Source: Burhinus oedicnemus
Taxonomy: Eukaryota > Chordata > Aves > Charadriiformes > Burhinidae
DNA: 64,000 bases
Reading direction: 5' to 3'
NCBI GenBank assembly: GCA_008921705.1
Contig: VFFE01007644.1
Coordinates: 190,429 to 254,428 of the forward strand
Shown here: positions 24,263 through 37,370 of the stretch, piece by piece
Layout of the letters: the number at the start of each line of letters is the position of its first letter
How positions within the stretch are numbered: position 1 is the stretch's first letter
Notes under the pieces: model-generated
What the model saw: only the letters and a program-made list of their open reading frames with translations
What the model was told of the DNA's origin: nothing
Databases searched by the model: none
Made by a program: the position numbers and the translations under genes

Positions 24263-27200
24263 TAAATCAAGGTGTCATTTCAAACAGATATGGTATGTGT
24301 GACATACACCACCATCTAGACATCAGCATTCCACGAAAATGGTGGTTAAATTGAAATCTTTTTCCACATAACATGGACAAAACAGGAAAAAAGCAAAGCA
24401 AGAAAGTAAACATCTATATTTATTTTCTAAATGAGGGTTCCTTCAGGGCAGAGGGAGAACTTCTTTCTCTTAAAGTCATACCTTTTTCAATCTATGCTGA
24501 AAAACCTTTCTGTATAGACAGGACACTGTGAATCACTCCCACTTAAAGAGGAAGAATGCATTTGGATTCAGCAGACTTCAAGGTTAGAAATTTACTGTAG
24601 AGTTTATTGTAGTTCAGATGAAGAGCTCACTTTCACATCTTGAGTGAAGGTAATTATATTTTACTTAACAGTCTGACTCAGCAATAAATGTGTCAGTAAT
24701 AAAACTGGAATTCAATCAAAGAACAGCAAACAGGAACAGGTGATCTCATGGCCTACACCTCACCTACAAGACCTAAGATGGGACACCTGGGAAGGCTTCT
24801 TTATTCTCAGGTCCAGTCGAACACACATGATCTGTGTCAGGGAAAGACCTGTATGTGTACTGTCTTTTCTTTGGGCTTTTCCAGAAAAGGAAATTTAAGT
24901 GCATGGATGGGAAGAGAATCACAGCAAACCTTAGCCTGGTCTGAAGCCTGGTTGTGGAGGGGAATCTGATATAGACTAGCGTGCAGATTTAGTGCAGTGG
25001 TAGTGACTGGTCCATATTTCTGCATCTATGTACTGCTTTCCTTCCAAAATTCCAGAAATGTCTTTAATTTTTTATTATTCTTTAGAAAAAATGAAAAAAA
25101 ATCACAGAAAATAATGATTGCTTTTTGCCACCTGCCTTCTTAACAAGCCTTTCCCTTCTGGGTGAGGCTGTGTGAATTCTTAAATTGAGTATTAAAAGGC
25201 AGTACAGGCTATCCCCTGTATTATCCAGAAGCCAGCTGCTGTACTACCTACAATGCAAACCACTCAGCAGAGTCTCCTGTCCAAATTCTCAAGTTGAGTT
25301 TTGAGGATATTCTCAAAGAATATTTTTATTCTCAAAGAAAATTGGTAAATGCTTTCTTATTAAGCAGAAGTTAGATCACATTCCAGTTCAAATGGAATAA
25401 CTTCCACTGGAATGAATGGTGCAGGACTGGTATAGACCAGAGAAGGAAAATACATTGAATGCAGTTAGCAGGACACGCTAAAGGTGTGCACCATCCTTCC
25501 CACTTAAATAAAGCTGACTCTTATAGCAAAGAAACATTCTTTGGAAACATTCTCAATTTCTTTATTTCATTGCTATCTCATTCTTCTGACAAAGATAACC
25601 TGACATTTCAATGACAGAACATCAGCAATAAAAAATTAAGGTTATTTAATAGCTTAATAATGTTGTTTCCAAATTTACCATGGGATTTACATCCTAATGC
25701 CTTTCAAAAAGATAGCTGCTCACAAGGACAGAAATAAGAAAACTCCCCTCCTTTATTCTGGTACTAAAGTACTCTTTACATACTACCATGGTCTGAACAC
25801 AACAGTTCTATCTGAGCACCTCCCAACATTTAAACTGAAGTAACACTCAGAGTCTCTCACTTTTGTTTCTTTTCAGCCTGGAGGAGATTTATAATCTTTT
25901 CTGTCTGGGAGGTGTGCAACTAAGAGTGGATGAAGATACACAAGTGAACCTCTGTGAGTAGTGTACTGAGGACAACGAAAACAAAAGGATAGCACAAGAT
26001 GTCACCCCATCATCTCAAAGCCAAAAAATGGGATCTTAAGTGACACCCAAACTTCATGTGGGGAATTTTAGCCACAGGGAAGAAAATAAAGCCTGAGTTG
26101 TTATAAATGAGCTTTTGAAAATATTGATACCAGACTGTGGAGTCAAGGTATGAGCCTGAAGTGCAATATGCAAGACACAGAAATCTGTACTACAAGGAAG
26201 AGCGTATATTGCATTTAGAACCTTCATTTCCATATGAGGTTATGGGATTGAATTGAATTTTTGAAAAGTAAACAAACCAAAACAAATAAGAAAGTTTATT
26301 GTTTGGACTTGAGTGAGGGGAAAAAATAATTTCAGATTGATACCTATTCTTTTAACTTTTCTCAATTTCTTTTTTCAATCTTTGACCAAAAAAATTCTCT
26401 CTGCACAACTCCTGAGAATTTGCTCTATGAAGGAAGAAGGAGGCAGGAGGAGCTAAACTCTCCCTGTGGACCTCCCTTTTACACCAGTGTCAAATAACAG
26501 GGGAGAGGCTGAAGCAGAGCACAGCCCCAGCAACAGGCAGCCAGGAATGCGCTAGCCAAAACTGCCAAGCCTTTCACTGGAACAGACAAGAAAATCTGTT
26601 ACAGGACCTAGAGGATAATTGACTCGCAAGGCGTTTCGTTGTAATAGAGTCCTCCCCATTGTCATGACGAGAGGCTATCCTGCACCTTGATCATTCATAC
26701 ACTCCCTAAAAGAGTCTTCAGTCATATTTTTTATTATAGAAACATCTAATTACCATGAGAAACTTGATACGGTTTTGCTCCAAGGAATTTGAGTTTCAAG
26801 TTCTACAGACAAAGTGTGGAAAATCATTTAGATCAGGTTAGGGTCTTAGTATAAGTTATTCAGTCTTCCGTAATAGTTAGTAGAGGAATGGGCACCTCCA
26901 GGAGGCATTTCATCTCATATTTGTATATGTTAAAATGAAAGGAGTAAAATAGCTTCAGAAGGTTCTTCTCCTTCTCTCTCTCTCGTCTCTGCCTGCTAAG
27001 GAAAAGTTTAGGTGGCTAGTTTGAACTAAACATGTAACATCAGCCTAGGTGTACACCTTGTCTCCAGTAGCAGATAGCAAAAGAGCATGGCAATCAGTAC
27101 ACAAAGGGACTGATTCCTCCTCCTCTGCTTATAGTGTGATCCCTTCCTGGGCAGCATCTGGCAGCCAGTGGTTTTGATACCACCTGAGCCACAGGCAGTA

Positions 27201-27635
27201 TCTGGATCATCCTTCCTAGTAAGCTTGGAAACCTATCCTGAATGTGTGTCTAACTCCTTGAACCCATGTTCATACACAGTTCATATATGATAACCTGTGG
27301 CAATGAGTTCCACCAGTTAATTAATTATACCTTGTGTTCTTTAAACATGAGACCTGATAACAAGGAATGAAGCAAAACAAAGGTTTCCTTTCATAACACC
27401 CAAGCTGTTCCTAGATTTAAGTTTAAATAGGAGTATAACTTTTTTAGATATGAGGAATTCCATTGCCTGTAGGGGCAACCTCTTCTGAATTAAGGTCTCT
27501 GTCTCAGATCCCAGTGAACAGCTGAGTAATAGTAATGTTTTCACACACCATGCTTTTTGCTTCAGTTCAGGTGAATCAGAGCCCATAGGTTTGCACAAGA
27601 GAAGCTTTCTTTTATTTCTAATGGCAGAGTTATTC

Positions 27636-27710
27636 AAAAAGAAAAAAAAAAAAAAGAAAGAAAGAAAAGTAAAAAAGAAAAAAGAAAGAAAGAAAAAGAC
27701 AAAAAAAACT
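27636..27710 (+). repeat. A/G-rich homopurine tract
   Basis: About 75 bases almost entirely A and G, with GAAA and GAAAA units. Its complement translated on the minus strand gives long phenylalanine runs. Such homopurine tracts can form triplex DNA. Confidence 0.9.
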
Positions 27711-28396
27711 ACCCACCCCAAAAAGACAGCTTTATTACTGCTGTTGTGAATTTTACCACTGCCACTGATAAAAATTTGAGTGAGTGTGATACATACCATA
27801 GTGACAACTGCGAAATGCTTAGATGGACAAAGATTTGTTACAATATGTTTCCAGCTTGGTGATCTTTCAGGATACTATATAATAGTAGGTGAAGCTCTTT
27901 TACAGTTATTACAATTCTTTGAAATCACTAAATAGCATTCTAATTTCATGCTAAAATGTTCACATGATGCTGTGTAAATCTATCATCTTTTATGTTTTTG
28001 CTATAAATATATGTTCTTTGACTACTAGAACTTCAGGAACTCTTCTTGTGATTGTGAATCTTAAAAGTTGGACTGGCTGTAAAGCGTTCACTTTCATAAA
28101 CACCTTAACAACACAGAAGCACAGGTTGCACTAATATCAAAAAGACATGTGTTCCTAGCCCTCATAAATTCTGGGGAAGATGATAGCCAGCAGTTTAGCA
28201 TAGCTCTACACAACACTCTGTAATGTTTTTTTCAGTGTCATTTATAACCTCTTTGAACATAATTTTAAGGAGAAAAAAAAGAACTAAATTAATTTTGGTA
28301 GATTAAAACCCAAAATGTTTTATTAGATGGATGAAAAATATATTAGTAGGTAATTGGTTTGGCGTAAATTATACACTCTTAATGTACTTCCTTCTT

Positions 28397-28400
<4 letters not shown>

Positions 28401-28428
<28 letters not shown>
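28401..28428 (+). repeat. (AAAT)7 microsatellite
   Basis: Seven perfect tetranucleotide units. It probably varies in length between individuals. Confidence 0.97.
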
Positions 28429-29058
28429 GGTGTCTGCAAGCCTGATCCTACTTCTGGTCTACAAACAGAGTTTGTTCCCTTCAGCCAGTTCTGCATGTGC
28501 ACATGAGCTTCATCTAACATGTTTTGTCAATTTAAGACACACAGCGTAGTATTCATTAAATCACCGTGTCATTACTGTAACTTATCAAAGAATAAAACTA
28601 TATAGTAATTCTGGTTTTAAGAAAGGGAAGAACTCCACTACTGTCACATTAACAGATACATTCTTCATCTTCCCCTGTTGATAAAGAGCATATATATTCA
28701 GAACAGCTGCCACTTGTAATTAAGCTGAATAACTTCAAACCATTCAACTTGTAAGAAAATGCCTTTTTAACACTGCTGCATCTTTAGTGAAATATTAAAA
28801 ATTATTAAAATGTCATGGAGAAGTAGAAGCCTTTTTTCTTATAATTTTTTTTTGTTCAAACTAAGTGCGATCATCTTGTAATAAAGAAAGATTTGTAATA
28901 TTAAGAAGTTCAATCATTTTATTTATTCTTATTTACAAGTCTTATTGTGAAGAAAAGCCACACTGGTAATAGATATCTAAAAGCCTGTCTTATACCAGGG
29001 ATTAATTTGGTGTTAGCATTGTCTGCTATAACTGTGTACCCCAGGACCTTGAGTGCAT

Positions 29059-29097
29059 ATGTGTGTGTGCGCACACACACACACACACACACACACA
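29059..29097 (+). repeat. (TG)n-(CA)n microsatellite
   Basis: A short TG run, a central GC step, then about thirteen CA units. The alternating purine-pyrimidine pattern with a GCGC centre is the classic Z-DNA-prone arrangement, and the TG and CA arms can pair as a hairpin. Confidence 0.95.
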
Positions 29098-30817
29098 GGG
29101 GAATTTCAATCCCGCAAATATCAAAGGATGCAAAATGGCCATAGCTGGTATAAAATTAAGACCAGTCTGTCTGAAAAAAAAAAAAGTCAAACATAGATAA
29201 TCAGGATGATGTTTTTTCCTAAGATATGCATGGTATAATTTTATCTCCCCCAGATACTAACTGAAGAGCTGTGTATGCAAGTATGCAGATATGCTGTCAG
29301 CGATCAGCCTTTAGGCCTCAGTTTTGATTACTTGGACAAAACTGAAGTCAGTTATATGCTGTTTTTATAGCTCATCATACTCAGTTTGCATCAAAAAGGA
29401 AAATTTGAGACTAAAACTGAGTAAAGCAAAATGAAATTACTGCACCGCTATAGCCACCCTAGTCATATCTGCACATAATGAAGACTGATTTTTGCAATGT
29501 GGAAGTTGGACCTTTGAGTGTTTAGCAGTTTGAAACAGCAAAAATAGCATGTTTCACAATACATTGCTGTGGAGCAATACAATTTTATTATTTAAGTGTC
29601 CCTTTACAAAAACCAAAAAACTGAGATCCTGCAGTAGTAAGCTACCAAATCTGCATTCCTGAAAACAATGCCTGTGAACAGTTTAATTATTTTGTTCTTT
29701 CTTAAATCTTCTTGCCAAGAATCTTTACTGGATTAAGTATTCAACACCAAGAGATTAAAGATGTATATCCCTGGAGCTAGCACTGCACATATCTCCACAT
29801 AATCACCAGGATTAGCTTTCTAAGGAAGAAGATCAAAGCTTTATTTCCTTGTGGGTATCCAATAATAAAGGCTAAGGATAAACCAAACTCTCATCACTTT
29901 TGCATCTATCCCTCCACTACTAGATCAAGACTCAATAAGAATGTGAATAAAGATAAAGTCACGTAGAAAGCTGCAGTAGTCTACAACAGCTATAATAATA
30001 GGAACACAGTAGAGTAATAAAAAGGAACTAGGAGGATGGTGAGTTACATAAAATCTTTAAGGGTACATAAAGGAAGGCAATTAATAAACTGCAGAGCCTT
30101 TTGAAAGTAACTGAATAAATATACACAAGCAAATACTACTCATGTACAGCTCTGTGGAGCATGTGTCCATGAACTACAAAATCCTGTACTTCATTATCAT
30201 TCGTACTATGAAAGCAAAATTCTATAAAAACTACCCGTACCTGACAGAGAACAAAGTGCTCCTTCTAAGCAACAGCACCAGGGAGCTCCATTGTTAGATG
30301 CACAATAACCACATAATAATTCAAGTTGGCACATTGCAAAAAGGCCAGTGCATATTTGATTATTTTCCTGTACAGCTCTGGACAGTCACGGACCAATAAA
30401 AAGACCTGTATTTGTACATAAGATCATTAATTTCTGTAGTGATGTATGAAAACAGATACTTCGTCTAAGGGCCAAAAGCAAGGCATTCAGGGCAGACTGC
30501 TAAATTTTCCTCTTTCTTCTGCCTGGCTTATCTAAGAGCAAACCCTCAATGACTTTGTGTTAAGTTAGAAGAGAGGTAGGACTATTACAAAAATGTGCGT
30601 GGTACTTGCTTGTTTTTAAAAGTCTTAGCATAAGTGTGGCAGTTGTAGTTTTTACTGCCAATTAACTATGGAAGCTTATGCACACTCTGCTTTGCTTGTG
30701 GCCAATCATGCACTTGAAACCTACAGGTGTTTGCTGGGCTCCTGCCGTCTTTAGTTATCTTCTGGTAAAAACATTCCTTTTTGTCAGCAAAACCACTGAA
30801 AGTCAAGGCTTCCTGTG

Positions 30818-30950
30818 ACTTTGACAAATCACTTAGTCACTCTGATCCTCATTTTACCCAGAAATACCTACCTCAGAGAAGTGTTGTGAAGCTCAATTAA
30901 TGGTTACAAAGCATTCAGAGGTCCCTGAAGGACGATGCTGTAGAAAAATA
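30818..30950 (-). repeat. MIR-like SINE relic, minus strand
   Basis: The plus-strand text matches the reverse of a MIR-type core: 'gacaaatcacttagtcactctgatcctcattttaccca', then 'atacctacctcagagaagtgttgtgaagctcaattaatgg', then 'acaaagcattcagaggtccctgaaggacgatgctgta'. The last part resembles the reptile and bird versions of the MIR family. The copy is old, with scattered substitutions and small deletions. Confidence 0.7.
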
Positions 30951-32731
30951 TTCTAGTATTTTCTTCTGCCAGAAAGGATCCATTTGAAATTCAGTATTTT
31001 TGGTAAAGTACATAGACTATAACGTATTCATGTTGTGCAATTCCTGATGAAAGTAATTTGTAACCTACAAATTGAGGATTAGTTTTTTTATTCTATCACT
31101 TAAGTTTCTTTGCTTGTATTACCCTTTATCCTAAAAGATGTGAATAGTACCAAAATACACAAATCTTTTTACAGACTAACATTCTCTGCTTGTGAACAAA
31201 TACATACACATGCACAAGCGTGCACACACACACTTCCTCCTTTTTTTATAAGCTATGTAATAAAAATATAAAAAATTTTGATTTAATAGGAAGTAATTTC
31301 TTCTTATAAAATTGTGTAAAGAACTCTATAAAATCTGTGTCAATGTATATTTAAAATTATGTCCTGCTTTAAAGACCAGGCTAAACTCCTGAATCATTTT
31401 TTCCTACATTTGCTAGCATGTTAATCTAAATTTAATTAAAAGATAGTACCACTGAATGAGCAGAAACAACATATTGTTTCACTGGTGCTTTATTAGCACT
31501 TTGAATTTTAATATACATGTTTCACTGATAGACTGGGTATAAAGACTGCTATTTGTTTAATAGTCTTATTCCTTCAGCAAACCAAACCTTTTTATTTTGT
31601 CTTTGACTCTAAAGGCAGTCATTTTAACATGCTTTTTATCCTTAATTCTTTCTTAGACACAGTTCATTTATTTAATAGACTTGTTCTTATAATTATTACT
31701 GTGCTAAATGTGCTTTTTTCCCTTCTTGTTCCTCTGCCTCAATCCAGATGCTGATGTATAGCTCTCGTATACAGAACTATACAGCAAAAGTGAACCTGCC
31801 CATTCTTCAGGCTTGCATCTGACCCTCCCTGTCACAGAAGGGACAAGTTAGACGTTCCCAGCATAGCACCATAGTTTCTCTCCAGCTCTTCAGTGTCACA
31901 TGTGGGATGCAGGGGACCTCAGGACAGGACCATGGGTGTGCACTCTGGCCAGGAGCATCCCTCTGTTCTCAGTTTTGTGCTGTGTCCTCCTCACATGGGG
32001 TGTGCGGGGAAGCACGGGACAGCACTGGGTTCTGCTCAGGTGCAGAGTGTCCACCCGTGAGTAGTGTCTTCAGCACTAGCAATGCTTTAACCTTCTGTGT
32101 GGAGTTTCTTTCCTGGAGCCTTTGGTTGACTTCAGCACCTGAGGTGTCCTTGGAAGATGCTCAGATGAAAAAGTAAGGCCAAGGAAGATTTCCAGTCATT
32201 CAGGAGCGTACATGTGCCAGACATCACACATCCAGCGCTCCTCCTTTCTGTCCTCGTAGGTTTATTGTCAGGGATGATTTTATAACACAGCACCATTTGC
32301 ACAATTGCACCTAGGGAAAAAAAAAAAGATAATTTTTATTTTGAAAAGTCTATAAAGACAGGCTATAAAGGAGGCCCAGTTAAAATAATTCAAACTGGAT
32401 ATATCCAGTACATTTAATCTGTTTCTGTCCTGAAGAAAAATTGCCCTTCAGAAACACTATTATATAAGAAATTCTTAAGTGCCTTACGCAGTGTTTATTT
32501 TTCTGCTTATTTTTGTGAAGGATTAAGCCTTTGTGATTGGGCTTGCATAGGTACATTTTTTTTTGTAAATTAAAAGAAAATATTTTTTGTCAAGTAAGTA
32601 AAATGATAGTACTTAATATGTTTATGTTTACAGTTGAAAGATTGCAATACTTCCAAAATAACTAGTGATACAAAAGTCAAATGTAATTTTTACTTTGTTT
32701 CAATTACAAAAACAATACATTCATTTCTTAC
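30951..32731. other. Non-coding stretch
   Basis: AT-rich, with a GC-richer patch at about 31790-32230. In that patch a possible plus-strand mini-exon of about 37 bases sits between 'ggttgacttcag' and a gtaagg donor near 32175, reading E-V-S-L-E-D-A-Q-M-K in one frame. It is too short to judge. Confidence 0.45.
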
Positions 32732-32931
32732 CAGGTAAAAGGTCCATTAAACACCAGATAGAGTTTGATACTAATCAAAATGATATAGCCAAGTAACAAC
32801 AGTAAAATGACTGTACGGATGGCAAATTTGTTTTTCATCTTTGGTGTATTGTTCCAAGTCATGTTATGCATTGCTTTGTTTTTACAACTTTTGCTTTTAT
32901 TTGTTTGTACACAAAAATCCACAGTTAACAA
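32732..32931 (-). other. Candidate exon with membrane anchor, unrecognised
   Basis: The minus-strand frame reads M-T-W-N-N-T-P-K-M-K-N-K-F, then a strongly hydrophobic stretch A-I-R-T-V-I-L-L-L-L-L-G-Y-I-I-L-I-S-I, then K-L-Y-L-V-F-N-G-P-F-T, and runs into a good donor CCTG|gtaagaa at 32731-32726. Basic residues before a single hydrophobic segment resemble the start of a type II anchored enzyme or the first helix of a multi-pass protein. Several in-frame ATG codons precede it, the first at 32931; the start is uncertain and no strong acceptor was found, so if real it would suit a first coding exon. AT-rich codon use gives no help. Confidence 0.25.
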
Positions 32932-33515
32932 ACTTGTAACAATTACCTTTCTGGAAGCTGATTATAGAACTTTCTCAGAGTAACAGTGCTATATGATTAG
33001 ATATGACATGTCAGTGGATTTCTTACCTTCATGAGATCACAAGAATTCATACTAGAAGAGCAGGCCAGACTTTTATGATCCACTGGGACCCCATCATCTA
33101 GTGAGGCAAACACAAAGGCTGAGCCACTGACATCTGCAGTTAGTCAAAAGTGTTTCTCGCTGAATATTATTATCCAGCGATGACTCCAGCACTAGCAAAA
33201 TCAAGATTAGACTGTTGCAATTTATTGTATCTAAAATCAGAAACCACCGTTAGTGCAAAACAAGGTGAAAATGAAACTAATTAACTGACTCAGTGTTAAA
33301 ACACTCCAAAGACAGTGTATCATCACAATTCTTCCTCCTCAGTATTGTTCCCAGTCATTACAGAGTCCAGTCCAGATAAAGGTGATCACAGATTTCATTA
33401 ACTCCATCTCCAAATTAATCTTCACTTGCCTTCAAGAATATAATATACCTTTCTCATTTGATTTGTATAGCCTTGAGACCCTCTTGAAAAGAGGTTCTGA
33501 TGTAGTCATACTTAC

Positions 33516-33568
33516 CAGCAAGAACAGTTTGCACAGTGCAAACATAGTGATGTGAACTTTAATATCTC
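33516..33568 (-). other. Candidate 53-bp exon, unrecognised
   Basis: On the minus strand a pyrimidine-rich tract ending 'ctgtttctgttgtatcacag' meets the exon at 33568, and the exon ends at CTG|gtaagtat (33515), both close to consensus. Two frames are open: one gives D-I-K-V-H-I-T-M-F-A-L-C-K-L-F-L-L, the other E-I-L-K-F-T-S-L-C. It lies about 600 bases 5' of the membrane-anchor candidate on the same strand. Splice signals are seen; coding status is inference. Confidence 0.2.
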
Positions 33569-36500
33569 CTGTGATACAACAGAAACAGAAAGCAGATGTA
33601 TAAAATGTCAAGAAGATTTTCATCTTCATGGAAGAAGGAATGCAGAAAGCACTGCACAACACACATAGGATTGTAGAAATTCTCATTTGGAATAAAATAT
33701 GATGGGATAAGTTGCTGCATTAGCTCCCCTGAGTTTCTCCCCATTCTCTTGCCAGCTACTGCCACTTGTCATTCCTATACTACTTTATGTATTTCCAACT
33801 GATTTTTGATGCTAATGAGCATAAGAAAATAGGAGGACATGTTAGCACCATGTGATTAGGTCTTTATGGAAGGCAACAAGATGCACTACATACCATCAGC
33901 AACAAAGAACTACAGTCTGAAAACTGATCTGCTGTCTGAAATTGATCTTTTATCACTAGTGCTCATTTCATGTGAGGTGTACAGATAATCCATTTTTAAC
34001 ATGTAGCACATCAGAAGTTCCTATATTGCTTTCATATTGTCTGTTCAGGCCAATAAAATGTCAGCTCAGGCAATTTGGGTCTGATCTTCAAGGACTTTTG
34101 AGTATTTGCAATCTATACTGATTCCAGCTGGAGTCCTAGGTGTTCACCGCTCTTCCTGCAGCTCCATCAGTGCTAACAACAATGGGAGTTCTAACACAGA
34201 CAAGACGTTTGTCTTTTTATCGCCGGTGTTTACTATACAGCAATAAATCTATACGGTGAAGTAGAGCAGATGCCAAGAGATTTTGCATGCTCGAGCTGAA
34301 GTCACCACTAGCAAGAGTGGAGCTGCGTTCGTGTTATTGTAACGGTGGGAAATTCTGCTAAAAGGCTCGTTGTAGACACACTTCTCCATACTGTACCTCT
34401 GCTCAATAGATCATTCATGAGCACCCAGCCCCCCTGCCAGAGAGCAAGTAGAGTCGGGTCATGAGCAGGAAGGGATGGAGACAAGGCTGAGTTTCTTACT
34501 TAGAGCTCAGGCTCGGAGCTGGTTTATTGTTGTCATGGCTACGGGCTCCACATGCCTCCAGTCCCTGCTTTATGAAAAGAATGATGCAGTGTCTAGCCTT
34601 ACAGCTGAATATATAAACCAAATTAGTCTACCATGCCTCTACCTGTTTTGTGGCTCACAATGAAAGAAGTAATATATCATGCAATCAGTCTTGTAGCAGT
34701 TATATTCTGTAAACACTAAGTCATTACACCCAGACTTTTTTATTTGCTCTTTAGAGTCCCTTCTCCGTATAATAAACTGCAGATTTCAATAAGAAAACTA
34801 ATTCAGAAGAGTCCTCTGTGAATTCTCAGAATTTCTGTAACATATATAAGTTAAAAAGTGCATTTCAAATCCCTTTTCACACTCCATTTTTGCATAATCC
34901 AACTCACTAAACAAGAAGCAGAAAGACATGATGAATGTCTTTTCCAGAGCTGCAGTGCCAGGGTATTACTAGAATCAAACTATTCCTAATTTAAGTAAAG
35001 AAGAGTTATACAGTCCTGCAGGGAACTGTTAACTTTTCCTGAATAGTGTAAGAGCCTCATATGGTCCCGTCCCATCTCTACTATGAGATTAAGTAAACCT
35101 TCAATGGCACTGGGGTAAAGCAGTGAGGGAAGACACGTCCTGCGATACTGCTGTTGGGGAAAGGAAAGAAAGCTTTAAAAGTGCGGTCTCGATTGAAAGA
35201 TAAATGAATGAGGGGGAAAATGGGTATCAGAATAAAAATGTGTAAATCTCAGCATATGATGGTGGAGCCAGCATAGCAAAGATTTGGAAGAGAAGGTGGT
35301 AACAGGAAAAATAACTAACGTGAGGGGTAGAGAAGGTGTAAATTGGCTTTAATTTCCACCTCCTTACACATTCTTCTTTTTTTTCCCAGCTTGTAAATTC
35401 CACCAGTTTTGATTCTCTATAGGCTCATTTAGACTATACATGTCAGTAAGTGGAGGTGTGTGGTCGCATAGTTCACCATCATTTTACACTCTATCTCTGT
35501 GTTTAGCAAAATGGGCCTTATCCTCACTTACCTCCAAAATTCCATTAAAGCATTTTGGCAGTGTGGGCTGTAAATGACGTTTATATCCAAGGAAGTGTAA
35601 AGGCATCTCAGTGCAGATAAAGAACAGAAGAAAGTGTTATGTTTTTACAGATCTGAAGTATTTCTTAAAAAATAAATAAAGACAGCTTTATTATCTATCA
35701 GGGAAGGAACAATGCAACAAAGCATAAATTGAACGTAGTCCCCCAAATTAAATTCACCTTGGCTACAGCAAATTGAATGTTTTGACTCATCAATATATCA
35801 CCAGCATTTCATGCTACACAAAGTCTCCCATGCTGATATTTTCTATTTCTTGCTGCTGTGGAGAGAATTGAAAATAAAGAAGTGTGTTCAAAATAATATA
35901 CTTGTGTGTTGTAGAATAGTACTATAAGTCTCATCAAGGCTGGTACATACTCTGTAATCTCTCACTTGAAGGGTTTTAATGACTTGGCCATTTCAGAACA
36001 CATCAAGACTGAAAAAGCGAAATAAAGCCCAAAGAATGTTTTTGCTGTAATTATGCAACTTTTTCAATTTCAAAACAGAAAAGTTTTTTGCATTCTGCAT
36101 TTCTATTACCTAGCTCTAAAGTGATATGAAAGAAAAAATGGATTTGGATTTTTGTTCACTTTTTGAGAAGTTTTGGTTACAAAAATTGTTTAAAATAAAG
36201 TAGTCACTCAAGGAAGCACATTTAACTAAGACCCTTTATGGCTATGTGCAGCTGCAGCATATTTGCTTCTTTAAAAAAGATGCCTACAGCACTGAAAGAA
36301 ATTATAAACCCAATGGGAAAATATCTGTTATTACTACGAGTTACATTTATATGTGTGTTTGAATAGGTATGAATATTCTCTATATGGAATATAGATAGTG
36401 ACACCTTTTGTAGCAATAAAAAGAAATAAAATTAATTTTATTTCCATATTTATTGAGTGCACAATTTCACATTTTGCTTGGAGAGACACATTCAATTCAT

Positions 36501-37370
36501 ACATTCTTAACCAGTGTTTTATGTGTCATATAGGTGGGAACTACATAGTACTTTCTGTACAGCCCCTAGAAGACAAGAAATGCTGTGTATATTTTGATCA
36601 GTGATTTTATTTTTTTATTTAAATGATATGAAACTTTACCAAGACATTTTTAATTATTTCAGATTGTCCAATCTTATGTCCACAAAATGCATGATATTGG
36701 GGAAAGCATTTAATAAATATCGGCAAACCCAAAATGTATGGTATTAGGAAAAGTGTTTAATAAATATGGGCAAATGCAGCCCACTGCACAAACTCCTGCC
36801 GGTTAGAGGTATGAGTCCTGATATTCTGGCCTTGGAGCAGGAAGCGGTTTAGACTCCTGAACAGGTAGTGAGCTTTCTGTTAAAGTCTCTCTTCTTTTGT
36901 ATATATTTGATTATTTTTTTTAAACATATGTTATTGCTTTTTCATGCTACAGATGAAATGATAGTAACAAATTTAGTAACACACAGTTGCCAGCTAAATT
37001 TAATATAAATAGGAGACTATAAAACTAAGTAACCAATGAGGGAAATAGACTGTATAAATATTACATTTTAGGGTTGCATAGTACAAATATTTTATAATGC
37101 ATGTGTTGTATGGGACAACATAATGTGAAAGCAGGATGGCTATTAAGTTGCTGACAGATTTACTCTGCGTCCTAAACAAGTTCTTTGAAACTTTTTATAT
37201 TACCTATTTTTTCAGAGCTTTCACATGCAATGTATTATTTTTTTTTTCTTCCTTTTACCAAAATAACTGATGTACGACATAAATGCAGAAAAGAGAGGCA
37301 TTTCTAAGAGAAACTATACATATTACTGCTAATGGCTTTCCTAGTCTGTAAGTTTTAAGAGCAGTTAAGA
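33569..37370. other. Non-coding stretch
   Basis: No gene recognised. A slightly GC-richer area at 34120-34550 has a 62-codon plus-strand frame of unknown nature. A 47-bp imperfect tandem duplication lies at 36684-36777 (separate entry). Confidence 0.55.
36684..36777 (+). repeat. 47-bp imperfect tandem duplication
   Basis: Two adjacent units, 36684-36730 and 36731-36777, each run 'aaaatg.atg.tatt..g.aaag..tttaataaatat.ggcaaa'. They differ at several positions, so the duplication is older than the one at 15.9 kb. Confidence 0.85.

Larger units (their letters stand above)
24263..30817. other. Long AT-rich non-coding stretch
   Basis: About 6.5 kb without recognised genes. Simple repeats (A/G tract near 27.65 kb, AAAT near 28.4 kb, CA near 29.07 kb) are listed separately. 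The 152-codon minus-strand frame at 27341-27799 is kept open only by poly-T read as phenylalanine and is not a gene. Confidence 0.6.

Noticed and set aside
27341..27799. 152-codon minus-strand open frame, the third longest in the window
   Set aside because: It is held open by a poly-T/TTTC tract read as a long phenylalanine run; no other coding sign.
32139..32175. 37-bp interval reading E-V-S-L-E-D-A-Q-M-K between splice-like sites
   Set aside because: Too short to support an exon call without alignment evidence.
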